A stretch of DNA of 64,000 nt from Nonomuraea jabiensis (GCF_014204795.1 NZ_JACHMB010000001.1:8072501-8136500), one strand, 5' to 3'. Numbered from the stretch's first letter, positions 44,314 to 54,200 are shown. Translations and numbers: made by a program. Notes: generated from the sequence alone by a model not told the origin.

Positions 44314-45822
44314 ATGGCGCTCTTTGACACCGATGTGGTGATCGTCGGAGCCGGCCCGACGGGCCTGCTGCTCGCGGGAGACCTCGCCGCGAGAGGCGTC
44401 GCGTGCATGATCGTGGATCGGGAGCTTCGCGGTTCGAAGCTGACGCGGGCATTCGTCGTGCACGCCAGGACGCTGGAACAGCTCGACGCCCGGGGCGTGG
44501 CCGACGAGCTGATCGACACCGGCGCGACCTTCGGGACGATGTCGCTGTTCGGCAACCTGGAACTCGACATGTCCCTGCTGCGCTCGCGCTTCCCGTTCCT
44601 GCTGTGCACCCCGCAGTACAACACCGAACGCGTGCTGGAGAACCGTGCCTCCAGGCTCGGCGTGGAGGTCATGCGGGGAGTCGAGGTCGTCGGTCTCCGC
44701 CAGGACGCCGACGGCGTGGACGTGAGCATGCGCGTCGACGGCACCATCCACAGCCGGCGCGCGAAATTCGTGGTGGGCGCCGACGGCGTGCGCAGCGTCG
44801 TACGGGACGCGCTCGGCGTGCCGTTCCTCGGGCGTTCCGCGGTCGACTCGGTGATGCTGGCCGACGTCCGCCTCCGCCGCCCCCCGACGCAGGAGCTGGC
44901 CCTCAACACCGGCGCCGAGGGCTTCTGCTTCATCGCCCCGTTCGGGGACGGGCGCTACCGGATCATCGCCTGGGACCGGCGACGGCAGCTTCCCAGCAGC
45001 GCGCCGGTCACCCTCCAGGAGGTGAGCGACATCACCCGCAGCGTCATGGGCAGCGACCTCGGCCTGCACGACGTGCGCTGGCTGACGCGCTTCCACAGCG
45101 ACGAGCGGCAGGTGCCCAGCTACCGCGTGGGCCGGGCGTTCCTGGCGGGCGACGCCGCGCACGTGCATTCCCCCGCGGGCGGGCAGGGGATGAACACCGG
45201 CCTGCAGGACGCCGCCAACCTCGGTTGGAAGCTCGCCGCGGCGGTCCAGGGCTGGGCGCCGGACGGCCTGCTCGACACCTACCACGCCGAACGGCACCCG
45301 GTGGGCAGCATGATCGTACGGCTCAGCGGCCGCCTGCTCACCACGGCCCTGGCCCGTACGCGGCGTGACCGGCTCGCGCGTGCGACGCTCCCGGTCGTCG
45401 TCAACCGGTTCCCGCCGGCCGCCCGCCGGCTGCGGGAGGCCATCTCCGGCCTCGCGATCTCCTACTCCGCGCCCCGGGGAGCGCACCCGCTGGTCGGCCG
45501 GCGGGTCCCCGATGTCCTGCTGACCGGCGAGTCGAGCCGGCTGTACGAGGCGCTGCGCGACGGGCGATTCGTGCTCCTGGCGCCCGCCGACGAGCCCGCC
45601 GCGACGGGGAGCCTGCTGCCGGCACGGGTCAGGCACGCCACGCCGAGAAGCGCCCGCCTGCCCTCCATGCTGGTCCGTCCGGACGGTTACGTCGCCTGGG
45701 CGAGCACCGCCGCCGACCCCGCCACCCGTGTCCTCGGCCTGCGTTCCGCCCTGGCGGAATGGTGCGGCCTGCCGCCGGAGTCGTCCGTGACCGGTCCGGT
45801 CGGGACGAGGCTGTCCGGCTGA
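44314..45822 (+). CDS. FAD-dependent aromatic hydroxylase (PgaE/MhpA-like)
   Basis: A 502-residue group A flavin monooxygenase. VVIVGAGPTGLLLAGDLAARG binds the ADP part of FAD, VVGADGVRSVVRDALG is the DG motif, and FLAGDAAHVHSPAGGQGMNTG is an intact GD motif. The length and a C-terminal thioredoxin-like domain (HPLVGRRVPDVLL onward, without the CxxC) match the anthracycline/angucycline hydroxylase and phenol-hydroxylase group. A purine-rich GGAG cluster precedes the ATG. Together with the next cupin gene it may act on an aromatic substrate; whether it belongs to the NRPS locus 6 kb away is unknown. Confidence 0.9.
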   Translation: MALFDTDVVIVGAGPTGLLLAGDLAARGVACMIVDRELRGSKLTRAFVVHARTLEQLDARGVADELIDTGATFGTMSLFGNLELDMSLLRSRFPFLLCTPQYNTERVLENRASRLGVEVMRGVEVVGLRQDADGVDVSMRVDGTIHSRRAKFVVGADGVRSVVRDALGVPFLGRSAVDSVMLADVRLRRPPTQELALNTGAEGFCFIAPFGDGRYRIIAWDRRRQLPSSAPVTLQEVSDITRSVMGSDLGLHDVRWLTRFHSDERQVPSYRVGRAFLAGDAAHVHSPAGGQGMNTGLQDAANLGWKLAAAVQGWAPDGLLDTYHAERHPVGSMIVRLSGRLLTTALARTRRDRLARATLPVVVNRFPPAARRLREAISGLAISYSAPRGAHPLVGRRVPDVLLTGESSRLYEALRDGRFVLLAPADEPAATGSLLPARVRHATPRSARLPSMLVRPDGYVAWASTAADPATRVLGLRSALAEWCGLPPESSVTGPVGTRLSG

Positions 45823-45895
45823 TGCCCTGCTCCATGGGTCTGACCTGCGCGTATGTGGGTACGAGGCCAAGCAGGTGCAGGCCCGTGGAGGTGTG

Positions 45896-46315
45896 GTGAC
45901 CGTGTCGGACAACGACTCAGCGGCGCAGGCCGGATTCAAGGTGCTGGCGGACATCAAGCCGCCCTTCATTCCCGAGGGTGCCTCGGGGATGACCCTCCTC
46001 GTCGAGTGGACTCCCGGACACCCCGGCCTCGCTCCGCACCGCCACTCGGGGCCGGCGTTCGGTTACGTGATCGAGGGCGCGATACGGTTCGAGCTCGAAG
46101 GCGAGCCGGAGCGCGTGGTCGAGGCCGGTGAGACGTTCTGGGAGCCGGGCGGCGACGTGATCCACTACCAGGACGGCAACGCGTTGCCGGACGCGCCGGC
46201 CAAGTTCGTCGTGTTCATGCTGTGCGCGCCCGGCCAGCCGATGCTCACCTTCGTCGACGAGGAGGAGCTGGCGCGGCGGGCCCATCTGCGCGCCCCGCGT
46301 CCCACCGCGGGCTGA
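45896..46315 (+). CDS. Single-domain cupin protein
   Basis: About 139 residues forming one cupin barrel. Motif 1 reads HPGLAPHRHSGPAFGYVIEG with HxH...(E replaced later in the motif) and motif 2 WEPGGDVIHYQDGNALP with the second His. The metal site is thus plausible. Such proteins serve as dioxygenases, isomerases or ring-modifying enzymes in secondary metabolism, or as simple binding proteins. GGAGG at 45887-45891 supports GTG 45896 or 45902. It lies 73 bases after the FAD hydroxylase and may share its transcript. A short hairpin follows the stop. Confidence 0.8.
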   Translation: MTVSDNDSAAQAGFKVLADIKPPFIPEGASGMTLLVEWTPGHPGLAPHRHSGPAFGYVIEGAIRFELEGEPERVVEAGETFWEPGGDVIHYQDGNALPDAPAKFVVFMLCAPGQPMLTFVDEEELARRAHLRAPRPTAG

Positions 46316-46335
46316 ACCGCCTGCGCAAGGCGGTT
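46315..46335 (+). terminator. Short hairpin after the cupin gene
   Basis: Arms AACCGCCT and AGGCGGTT pair perfectly around GCGCA. The left arm begins on the last base of the stop codon. Confidence 0.5.
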
Positions 46336-46420
46336 GAAAGCGTACGTCGGCCGGCGGCAAGTCACCTGAAATCGGCGTATCGCACATTGTCGTCATCTCG
46401 CCACGAAAGGACGACCTCCG

Positions 46421-46903
46421 ATGACGATCTCCCGTACCCTCGCCGGCCTGGCCATCGCCGCCACCGCCACCATCGCCGCTGTCGCGACCGTCGCCCCCGC
46501 CGCCCAGGCCGCGACCGCGGCGAACGCGGCCGCGTGGGGCCCGTACTACGCGCCGGGGCGCGCCGCCCACGCCGCGGGCACCCTGACGGCCACGGGGGAG
46601 GACCACGCCGACCTGCCGACGGCCGACGTCGTCCGCGTCTCGGGCAAGGTCTACGACCACACGCGACCCGCCGCCAGCTGCGGCTGGGCGGTCTTCCGCA
46701 TCACCTACCGCTCCGGGAGCAACCTGCCGTTCCGGCAGCACGCGGTGCGCGACTGCTCGTACCGCGCCCCGAAGAGCTTCTCGTTCTCCTACCGGGACGT
46801 CTACCAGGTCGAGCTCAAGGTCTGCGCCGAGGCCAAGTCCGCCAAGCCGTCCCTCGTCTGCCAGTACGCGGGCACCTGGAAGACCCTCTACCTGTCGAAG
46901 TAG
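46421..46903 (+). CDS. Small secreted protein with four cysteines
   Basis: A 160-residue protein with a clear signal peptide (ISRTLAGLAIAATATIAAVA ... AAQA, cut near residue 30). The mature domain of about 125 residues holds four Cys (SCGW, DCSY, VCAEA, VCQYAG), enough for two disulfides, and aromatic-rich beta-strand-like segments (FRITYRSG, SFSFSYRDVYQVELKV). AAAGGA precedes the ATG. I recognise no family; small secreted beta-proteins of this type are frequent in actinomycetes. It ends six bases from the convergent SHOCT gene. Confidence 0.75.
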   Translation: MTISRTLAGLAIAATATIAAVATVAPAAQAATAANAAAWGPYYAPGRAAHAAGTLTATGEDHADLPTADVVRVSGKVYDHTRPAASCGWAVFRITYRSGSNLPFRQHAVRDCSYRAPKSFSFSYRDVYQVELKVCAEAKSAKPSLVCQYAGTWKTLYLSK

Positions 46904-46909
46904 CCGTCC

Positions 46910-47707
46910 TCAGATCTCGGAGATGATCTGCTGCCGTTTGGCGGCGTACTCGTCGTCCGTGATCGCCCCCGTCGTGCGGAGCCCCTCCAGCTCCTCCAGG
47001 CGCTGGGCGGCGGACCGCTCGGACGGCGGGTGCGCCGGCGAGGCGGCATCGGCCGCCCGGCGCACCACGGCCTGGATCTGCCGGCGCAGCTCCGGCCTGG
47101 AGCGCACGTCCATCATGCCGTTCAGCGGGATGCCGCTGGCCTTGAGGAGCTGCAGGATCTCCATCAGCGGTCCGGCCTGGCCGCTCAGGTCGTAGGTCCT
47201 GTTCTCCTCTTCCAGGGTGAACCTCGCCGGCACCAGCCCGTTCACCAGCGCGCTGCGGTCCCAGTCGATCTGGTGCTCGTGCGTGGCCGGATCGACGAGC
47301 ACGACGAGCCTGCGCGCGTTGAAGTTGCCCGCCCGCGTCACGCCGGCCAGCACGCGGTCCTGAGCGTCGAACGCGAACCCCGGGCCTTCGATGCGCAGGC
47401 CGAGCTTGATCAGCGGCTGGTCGTTGATCGTGGTGCCGGTCTCCGACATGCCCGTGATCTGGGCGAGCGTCAGCACCCCGGTCCGCTCCAGGGCGGCGGT
47501 CCTGGCGGCCGCCTTCGCGCTGCGGCGGGCCAGCGCCACCGCGACCAGCACGTTGGACACCGTGAGCAGCAGCCCGACGTAGAACATCCACTGGATCTCC
47601 TCGCGTTCGGCCGGGCCGACCGCGAGGTAGACGATCACGAAGATCGGGCCGACCAGCCCACCGCAGAGCAGGACGACCAGCTGCGACCTCAGATAACGCC
47701 CGAACAT
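46910..47707 (-). CDS. Membrane protein with C-terminal SHOCT domain
   Basis: About 265 residues with two N-terminal membrane helices (LVVLLCGGLVGPIFVIVYLA and MFYVGLLLTVSNVLVAVALA), a cytoplasmic beta-rich middle (residues ~75-190), and a C-terminal SHOCT motif, RLEELEGLRTTGAITDDEYAAKR. SHOCT is a short helical motif that drives oligomerisation in many unrelated proteins. ATG 47707 is used; an in-frame start 33 codons upstream is possible. Function unknown. Confidence 0.8.
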   Translation of the reverse strand: MFGRYLRSQLVVLLCGGLVGPIFVIVYLAVGPAEREEIQWMFYVGLLLTVSNVLVAVALARRSAKAAARTAALERTGVLTLAQITGMSETGTTINDQPLIKLGLRIEGPGFAFDAQDRVLAGVTRAGNFNARRLVVLVDPATHEHQIDWDRSALVNGLVPARFTLEEENRTYDLSGQAGPLMEILQLLKASGIPLNGMMDVRSRPELRRQIQAVVRRAADAASPAHPPSERSAAQRLEELEGLRTTGAITDDEYAAKRQQIISEI

Positions 47708-47886
47708 CGGCCTGCTCCCGTCGGTGGGGCGGTGGATCGGGTGCCAGAGTAACCGAGCGGTGATCTCGGTCAGGGATCCGTTTGAGGAAGAATCGGACCG
47801 TTCCATCGAGGCTTGGAGCGGCCCTGGATGGGAAATATGCGGATTATTAGGCTTTCAGGAGGTTCTCGTGGTGCTCGAGAGGCTCG

Positions 47887-48768
47887 ATGGACAGACTCTC
47901 TGACGACGACCTGGCGCTGTTACTGCTGATCCGATGCTTCGAGCTGAAGCTGCTCGCCCTCTTCGAGCGCGGCGAGCTCAACGGCACCACCCACACCTGC
48001 CTCGGCCAGGAGTACGTCCCCGTCTCCCTGCGCACGCTCCTGCGCGAGAGCGACTGGATCTTCAGCAACCACCGGGGCCATGGCCACTATCTGGCCAGGT
48101 TCGAGGACCCGGAGGGGCTGCTGGCCGAGATCATGGGCAGGAAGGGGGCGATCTGCGACGGCGTCGGCGGCAGCCAGCACCTGAAGCGCGACCGCTACCT
48201 GTCCACCGGCGTGCAGGGCCAGAGCCTGCCCGTGGCGGCCGGGGTCGCGTTGCGGCTGAAGCGGCACGAGCCGGGCGCGCTGGCCTGCGCCTACATCGGC
48301 GACGGCACCTGGGGCGAGGGCGCCGTGTACGAGGCGCTCAACCTGGCCCAGCTCTGGCGGCTCCCGCTCCTGGTCGTGGTCGAGCACAACGGCATCGCCC
48401 AGTCGACGCCGACGGGGCTGCAGATGGCGGGCACGGTGGAGGGTCGGGCGCGGGCGTTCGGCGTGGCGCACCACCGGGTGGACCTCGCCGAAATCCACGC
48501 GATCCGCGCCCAGCTGGCGCCTCTCGTCGACCGGATACGGACGGAGTCGAGCCCGCTGGTCGTGGAGTTCGCCACCCATCGCCTCGGCCCCCACAGCAAG
48601 GGCGACGACACCCGGCCGCCGGACTTCCCGCGCTTCGACTGGTACGCCGCCTACCAGGCCGCGCACCCCGTACAGTCCGCCGCGATCGAGGCGGAGGCCC
48701 GTACCCGGATCGACCGGATCGCGGCCGAGGTCGCCGCCCGGCCGCCGTCCGCCTGGACGGCGGCGTGA
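47887..48768 (+). CDS. 2-oxoacid dehydrogenase-like E1 component, alpha subunit
   Basis: A 293-residue ThDP-binding protein of the pyruvate/acetoin/branched-chain dehydrogenase E1-alpha family. The ThDP motif spans YIGDGTWGEGAVYEALNLAQ to VEHNG; GVQGQSLPVAAGVA and FSNHRGHGHYLA are also family segments. It is shorter than the usual 320-370 residues, mainly at the N-terminus. With the beta subunit it would decarboxylate or cleave a keto substrate and pass the acyl group to E2 lipoate. The beta gene overlaps the stop by four bases (GTGA). This set lies beside the NRPS genes and away from housekeeping metabolism. Confidence 0.9.
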   Translation: MDRLSDDDLALLLLIRCFELKLLALFERGELNGTTHTCLGQEYVPVSLRTLLRESDWIFSNHRGHGHYLARFEDPEGLLAEIMGRKGAICDGVGGSQHLKRDRYLSTGVQGQSLPVAAGVALRLKRHEPGALACAYIGDGTWGEGAVYEALNLAQLWRLPLLVVVEHNGIAQSTPTGLQMAGTVEGRARAFGVAHHRVDLAEIHAIRAQLAPLVDRIRTESSPLVVEFATHRLGPHSKGDDTRPPDFPRFDWYAAYQAAHPVQSAAIEAEARTRIDRIAAEVAARPPSAWTAA

Positions 48769-49808
48769 CGGTCGCTGGGGCGCCCGCGGGGCGGGCGCGG
48801 GTCGGCGAGAACCTCAACCGCGCGCTGCACGGCCTCCTCGAGGACGACCCCTCCGTGTACGTCCTGGGCGAGGACCTCCTCGACCCCTACGGCGGCGCCT
48901 TCAAGATCACCAAGGGCCTGTCCACCCGCTTCCCCGGCCGCGTGCTCACCACCCCGCTCAGCGAGGGCGCCATCGTCGGCGCGGCCTCCGGCCTGGCGCT
49001 GGCGGGCGGCAAGGCGGTCGTCGAGATCATGTTCGCCGACTTCGTGGCGCTCGCCTTCGACCAGATCCTCAACTTCGCCGCCAAGTCCGTCACCATGTAC
49101 GGGAGCCGCGTGCCGCTCCCGCTGGTGATCCGGTGCCCGTCCGGCGGCCACCGCGGCTACGGCCCCACCCACAGCCAGAGCCCTCAGAAGCACTTCATCG
49201 GGATCCCCGGGCTGTCGCTGTTCGAAATGTCGCCCTTCCACGACAACCGGGCCGTGCTCGACCGCATGCTGGCGCTGGGCGAGCCGTGCCTGCTGTTCGA
49301 GGACAAGGTGCTCTACACGCGGCGCATGTACGAGGTGGACGAGCTGTTCACGTGGGAGCTGGTGGGCGACGTGGCGGTGGTCCACCTCGACACCGGAGGA
49401 CCCGGCGGCCTCGAGATCCCCTCCGGTGACCTCGACTACGTGCTGATCACCCCCGGCGGGGTCGCCCACCGCGCGCTGGCCGCCATGCGAACCCTGCTGC
49501 TCGACCACGACCTGGCCGGCGTCCTGCTGGTCCCCTCGCGCCTGTACCCCTTCGACCCGTCGGAGCTGCTGCCGCTGCTCGGGCGGGCGCCGCTGGTGTG
49601 CGTGGCCGAGGACGGCAGCGCGGGCGGCACCTGGGGCGACCACGTGGCCGCCGGCCTGCACACCCGCCTCTGGGGCCGCCTCCGGCGCCCGGTCCGGCTG
49701 GTCAGCTCGGCGGACAGCGTGATCCCCACGGCCGCCCACCTGGAGCGCGAGGTGCTCGTCCAGGACTCCACGATCCGCCGTGCCGTGCTGGAGGGGCTGA
49801 GTGGCTGA
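48765..49808 (+). CDS. 2-oxoacid dehydrogenase-like E1 component, beta subunit
   Basis: A 347-residue E1-beta protein. VYVLGEDLLDPYGGAFKITKGL, TPLSEGAIVGAASGLALAGG, EIMFADFVALAFDQILNFAAK and RCPSGGHRGYGPTHSQSPQKHF are family landmarks, including the Glu that activates ThDP and the active-site His region. The C-terminal transketolase-C-like domain is shorter and more divergent than in housekeeping enzymes. It is translationally coupled to both neighbours: GTGA overlap with alpha, and an eight-base overlap with the E2 gene. The substrate is not predictable from sequence alone. Confidence 0.9.
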   Translation: MTVAGAPAGRARVGENLNRALHGLLEDDPSVYVLGEDLLDPYGGAFKITKGLSTRFPGRVLTTPLSEGAIVGAASGLALAGGKAVVEIMFADFVALAFDQILNFAAKSVTMYGSRVPLPLVIRCPSGGHRGYGPTHSQSPQKHFIGIPGLSLFEMSPFHDNRAVLDRMLALGEPCLLFEDKVLYTRRMYEVDELFTWELVGDVAVVHLDTGGPGGLEIPSGDLDYVLITPGGVAHRALAAMRTLLLDHDLAGVLLVPSRLYPFDPSELLPLLGRAPLVCVAEDGSAGGTWGDHVAAGLHTRLWGRLRRPVRLVSSADSVIPTAAHLEREVLVQDSTIRRAVLEGLSG

Positions 49809-51294
49809 GATCCGGGTGCCGAAGCTGAACACCAACGACTCGGCGTACGTGCTGCTGGAATGGCTGGTGGCGGATGGCGCGCCGGTGCGGGGGGAGGACG
49901 TGGTGGCGGCGGTGGAGACGTCGAAGACGGTGGAGGAGCTGGTCAGCGGGCACGACGGGATCCTGGTCCAGCTGATCCCGGCGGGCGCCGACTGCACCCC
50001 AGGCCAACCCATCGCCCACATCACCCCCCATCCCGCCCCCACAACCACCCCGCCCATGCTCGCCACGCCTCCGCCCACACCTGTCCCGCCCACACCTGTC
50101 GCGCCCACGCTTGCCACGCCTCCGCCCGCGCCGGTCTTCGATGGCGTTCCGGCTGCGGGCGCGCCTGCGACGGTCCCCGGGGGTGCTCCGGTTTCGGGTG
50201 CGCCTGCGACGGGCTCCGGTGACGCCGTGCCCTCCAAAGCGCCGCTGATCACGGCGCCCGCGCAGGCGCTCATCGACGAGCTGGGCATCGACCCCGCCCG
50301 CGTGCGCGCCCTGCCCGTGAAGGTGGTGCGGCGCGTCGACGTCGAGCGCCTGGCCGCAGCGGGCTCACCCTCGCCCCGCCTGCCAGCCCCACCCGCCGCC
50401 GATGGGCCCTCGCTGCCCGCGAAGGCCGCCGCCGCGTCGCCCGCCGTGGTGCCGCCGGCCATCACACCACCCCCGCCTACCGTGGTGCCGCACGCCGTTG
50501 CGCCGCCGGTCGTCGCACCGCCTGGCGAGACGCCGTCCGCCGCCGTACCACCCGCCGTTGCGCCCGTGACCGCGCCCGCTTCCGCCGCGTCGGCGGTCGC
50601 GTCGCCCGGTGCCGTGACCGCCCCCGTCGTCCCGGTCGGCGGGAGCGTGCGGGGGTTGAGTGGGAATCAGCGGGCCGTCGGGAGGACGGTGAGCCTTTCG
50701 CATCAGACGATCCCCGCCGCCTACACCGCCATAAAGGTGGACGTGGGCAAGGCCACCGCAGCCGCCCGCGACCTCACCAAGCGGCTGCGCAAGCTGGTCG
50801 GCCTGCCCGACCTCCTCATCGCCGCCGTCGCCCGCCTGCACCACGACTTCCCCCTGTGCTTCGCCACCCTCCTGGACGAGAACACGGCCGCCGTCCCCGA
50901 CGCCCCCAACGTGGGCGTCACGATCGACCTCGGCACCGGCCTGTACGTGCCGGTCATCCGGGACGCGCACACCAAGGGGATCGAGGAGATCGCCGGGGAA
51001 CTGGCCGGGTTCCGGAGGCTGGCCCAGCGGGGCGGGTTCAGGCAGGAGCACTTCGACGGCGGTAACATCGTCGTCACCCTGCACCACGACCGCGACATCG
51101 TCATGGCCGTCCCCATCGTCTTCCCGGGCCAGGCGTGCGCCCTCGCGCTCACCTCGCCGCAGCGGGAGGGCGAGCGCACGGTGGCGGTGATCGGGCTGGC
51201 CTACGACCACCGGCTGGTGAACGGCAGGGATGCCGTCCTGTTCCTCCAGGCGCTCAAGGAAACCCTAGAGGCGGCGTCGTTCGAGGGACTGTAG
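49801..51294 (+). CDS. 2-oxoacid dehydrogenase-like E2 acyltransferase, single lipoyl domain
   Basis: A 497-residue E2 protein. Residues 1-75 are a lipoyl domain with the modifiable Lys in ETSKTVEE. A Pro/Ala/Thr linker holds PTPVPPTPVAPT-type repeats. A degenerate E3-binding domain follows (APAQALIDELGIDPARVRAL, without the GTGxxGR loop), another long linker, then the catalytic domain from about residue 295. Its active-site segment reads YDHRLVNGRDAV: the His is kept but the usual Asp of DHRxxDG is Asn (codon 51220-51222). No E3 gene is nearby. The last 30 bases overlap the end of the convergent NRPS gene. A dedicated acyl-transfer role is inferred. Confidence 0.88.
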   Translation: MAEIRVPKLNTNDSAYVLLEWLVADGAPVRGEDVVAAVETSKTVEELVSGHDGILVQLIPAGADCTPGQPIAHITPHPAPTTTPPMLATPPPTPVPPTPVAPTLATPPPAPVFDGVPAAGAPATVPGGAPVSGAPATGSGDAVPSKAPLITAPAQALIDELGIDPARVRALPVKVVRRVDVERLAAAGSPSPRLPAPPAADGPSLPAKAAAASPAVVPPAITPPPPTVVPHAVAPPVVAPPGETPSAAVPPAVAPVTAPASAASAVASPGAVTAPVVPVGGSVRGLSGNQRAVGRTVSLSHQTIPAAYTAIKVDVGKATAAARDLTKRLRKLVGLPDLLIAAVARLHHDFPLCFATLLDENTAAVPDAPNVGVTIDLGTGLYVPVIRDAHTKGIEEIAGELAGFRRLAQRGGFRQEHFDGGNIVVTLHHDRDIVMAVPIVFPGQACALALTSPQREGERTVAVIGLAYDHRLVNGRDAVLFLQALKETLEAASFEGL

Positions 51295-54200
51295 GCCGAC
51301 CAGGTCGTCGGGGGCGGCGTCGGCGGCCTCGTCCACCAGGGACGGCAGCCGGGACCGGAGCGCCACGACCGCCAGCACCGCCATCGCGACCGCGAACATC
51401 ACGTACATCAACCCCACCCCCCGCCCCGCCCCCGTCCCGATCAGCGCGCCGACGGTCGAGGCGAGCGGCCCGTCCGGGGCGAGCAGCGGGTCGAACACCG
51501 CCGCCCCGTACGGCGCCACGAGCCCGAACCCCAGCGGCAGCGTCGACCAGGCGATCAGCGTGTTCAGCGCGAACACCCGCCCGTGGAAGCGCTGCGGCAC
51601 CTTCACCTGCACGATGGTGGCGTAGACCCCGTTGAGCAGCGTCACCCACAACGACATCCCGAACGCCCCGACCCCGATCGTCACCAGATCCGCCCGCAAC
51701 CCCGTGACCAGGCAGAACGCGGCCAGCGCGAGCGTGCACCAGAGCACTGCCCGCATCCGCCCGCGGCCGGGCCCGCCCCACACCGTCATCGCCAGGCCGC
51801 CGAGCAGCACCCCGAGCCCCGACAGGAACGAGATCCGCCCCACGTCCTGCAACCCCGCGAACGACAGCACCAGCGGCGAGATCATCAGGAAGAGCGGCGA
51901 CAGGAACACGTTCAGGACCGCGAAGAACAGCAGCATCCGCCGGAACCCGAGCTGCCCCCACGAATACCGGAACCCGGCCACCAGCTCCGTCATGACCGGC
52001 TCCTTGCGCCGCCAGGCCATCGTCGTGGGGAAGCGCACCACCAGGGTCACGGCGATCGCGAACACGTAGCTGACCACGTCCAGGACCAGGATGCCTTCGA
52101 GCCCGACGACCGCCATCAGCCCGGCGGCCGCCAGCGGCACGATGAGCTGCGTCATCCCACCGGCCATCTGCACGATGCCGTTCGCGTGGCCGAGGTGCCG
52201 CTTGGGCACGAGCTGCGGCACGGCCGAGCTGTAGGCGAGGCGCTGGAAGGTGAGCGCCACCGACAGCAGCGCGAGCAGCGGGTAGATGTGCCAGGTCTGC
52301 AGGTTGCCCGTCCACAGCAGCACGCCGAGCAGGAGCTGCGTCCCGAAGGCGGCGAAGTCGCCGCCGAGCATCACGGTACGGCGGTCGCCGCGGTCCACGA
52401 TGGCGCCCGCCAGGGGGGCCACCACCATGCCCGGCACCAGGCCGAGGACGGCGAGCAGGGCGAACTGGGCCAGGGAGCCGGTGGTGAGATAGATCCAGAT
52501 GGGAATGGCGAACTCGGTCAGCGACGAGCCCATGATCGACACCAGCTGGCCCCCGGCCACGACCAGGAACCGCCGCATGCTGGGCTGCGGCCCGGCGAGC
52601 GGGATCCGAGCCGGGGCCGGGGCAGCGACCGGGACTGGCCGATCGGATGAGGCCGGGGTCGGGATCGGGGCAGCGGCCGGGGCAGCGGCCGGGGCAGCGG
52701 CCGGGACCGGCCGAGAGGATGAGGCCGGGGCCGGTTGGGGGAGGTGGGAGGTGTCGTGAAGGCGCCAGTTCGGGCCCGAGGCCGGCTCGCCCGTGTCCAG
52801 GGCGAGGTGGGTGCGGGTCACGATCTCGGCCAGCTCCTGCGCCCGATATTTCAGGAAAAAGTGTCCGGCCTCATCCAACTCCACCACTGCGGCTGTCGGA
52901 CTCAGGAAGTGCCACTCGCGAAACCGCTCCTCGAAGTACTCGGTCGCCGGATCCCGCTCGCCCGCCACACTGATCACCGGCGCCCGCAACGGCTCCACCG
53001 CACTCTCGAACAGCCCGGTGAAATACTCCTCCGCGGCCTCGGTGTCCTCGCGCATGTTCCTGATGATGTGCCGCGCCTGCCCCGGATCGAGCTCGCTCAT
53101 GTCGAGCCCCATCGAGGTCAGCCAGTTGGCGTAGCTGCGGTCGCTGCGCAGGTACTCCCGCCGCGCCAGCCGGGACAGCGCCGCCAGCACCCGGTTCCCC
53201 GGCCGGGCGAACGGGAAGATCGCCCCGATGTAGACCGCTTCGAGCCGCCGCCCGGCCGCCTCCAGCCGCCGCGCGATGGCGACCGTCAGCGCCGACCCGA
53301 CCCCGCAGTGCCCGTACAGCGCGAGCGGCCCCCGTACCTTCTCCAGGATCTCCCGCACGCACCGGTCGGCCACCTCCTCCAGGGGCAGTCGCTCTTCGTC
53401 GAGCCCCACGTCGTGCCCGGGGATCGCGACCGCCCACAGCGCGTGCGTGGCGGGCAGCGCGTCGGCCAGCGGCTGGTAGGCCACCGCGGCGCCCCCGCCG
53501 TACGGGACGCACACGTACGTGAGCTCGGCACGCGGGCGGCGCGGCGTCAGCTCGTGCAGCAGCCCGCGCGGCCCGGCGGCGGCGCCGCCGTCGGCGAACG
53601 CGGCCAGCTCGCGCACCGTCGGATGCTTGAACAGGTCCACCACCGCGACCGGCGACGGGAGCTGCCTGCGCAGGCGCGCCACGACCTTGATGGCCAGCAG
53701 CGAGTGCCCGCCGACGTCGAAGAAGTCGTCGTCGATGCCGAAGTCCGCCCCGTCGAGCACCTCCGCCCAGACGGCGCTCACCAGCCGCTCGGTGTCCGTC
53801 TCCGGCGCGGTGCGCCTTCCGGCGGGAGCGGCGGAGGGGACGGGGAGGCGGCGGCGGTCCACCTTGCCGTTGGACGTGAGGGGCAGGCTCGGGAGGGCGA
53901 CGAACCGGGCGGGGATCATGTACGCGGGCAGCGTCTCGGCGAGGTGGGCGCGCAGGCGCACCGGGTCCGGGTGCGCCGTGACCACGTACGCGACGAGCTG
54001 CGCCCCCGTGCCCCGCCCGTCGGTCGTGACCACGCACTCGCTCACGTCGGGGTGGCGGGCGAGATGGGTCTCGATCTCGCCGAGTTCGATCCGGTAGCCG
54101 CGGATCTTGACCTGGGCGTCGGCCCGGCCGAGGAACTCGATGACCCCGTCGGCGGCGTACCGGCCGAGGTCGCCCGTGCGGTAGAGGCGCTCGCCGGTGC

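Noticed and set aside
51265..52578. Separate MFS gene starting at the internal ATG 52578 on the minus strand
   Set aside because: No Shine-Dalgarno site precedes that ATG and the frame is continuous with the thioesterase and its linker.
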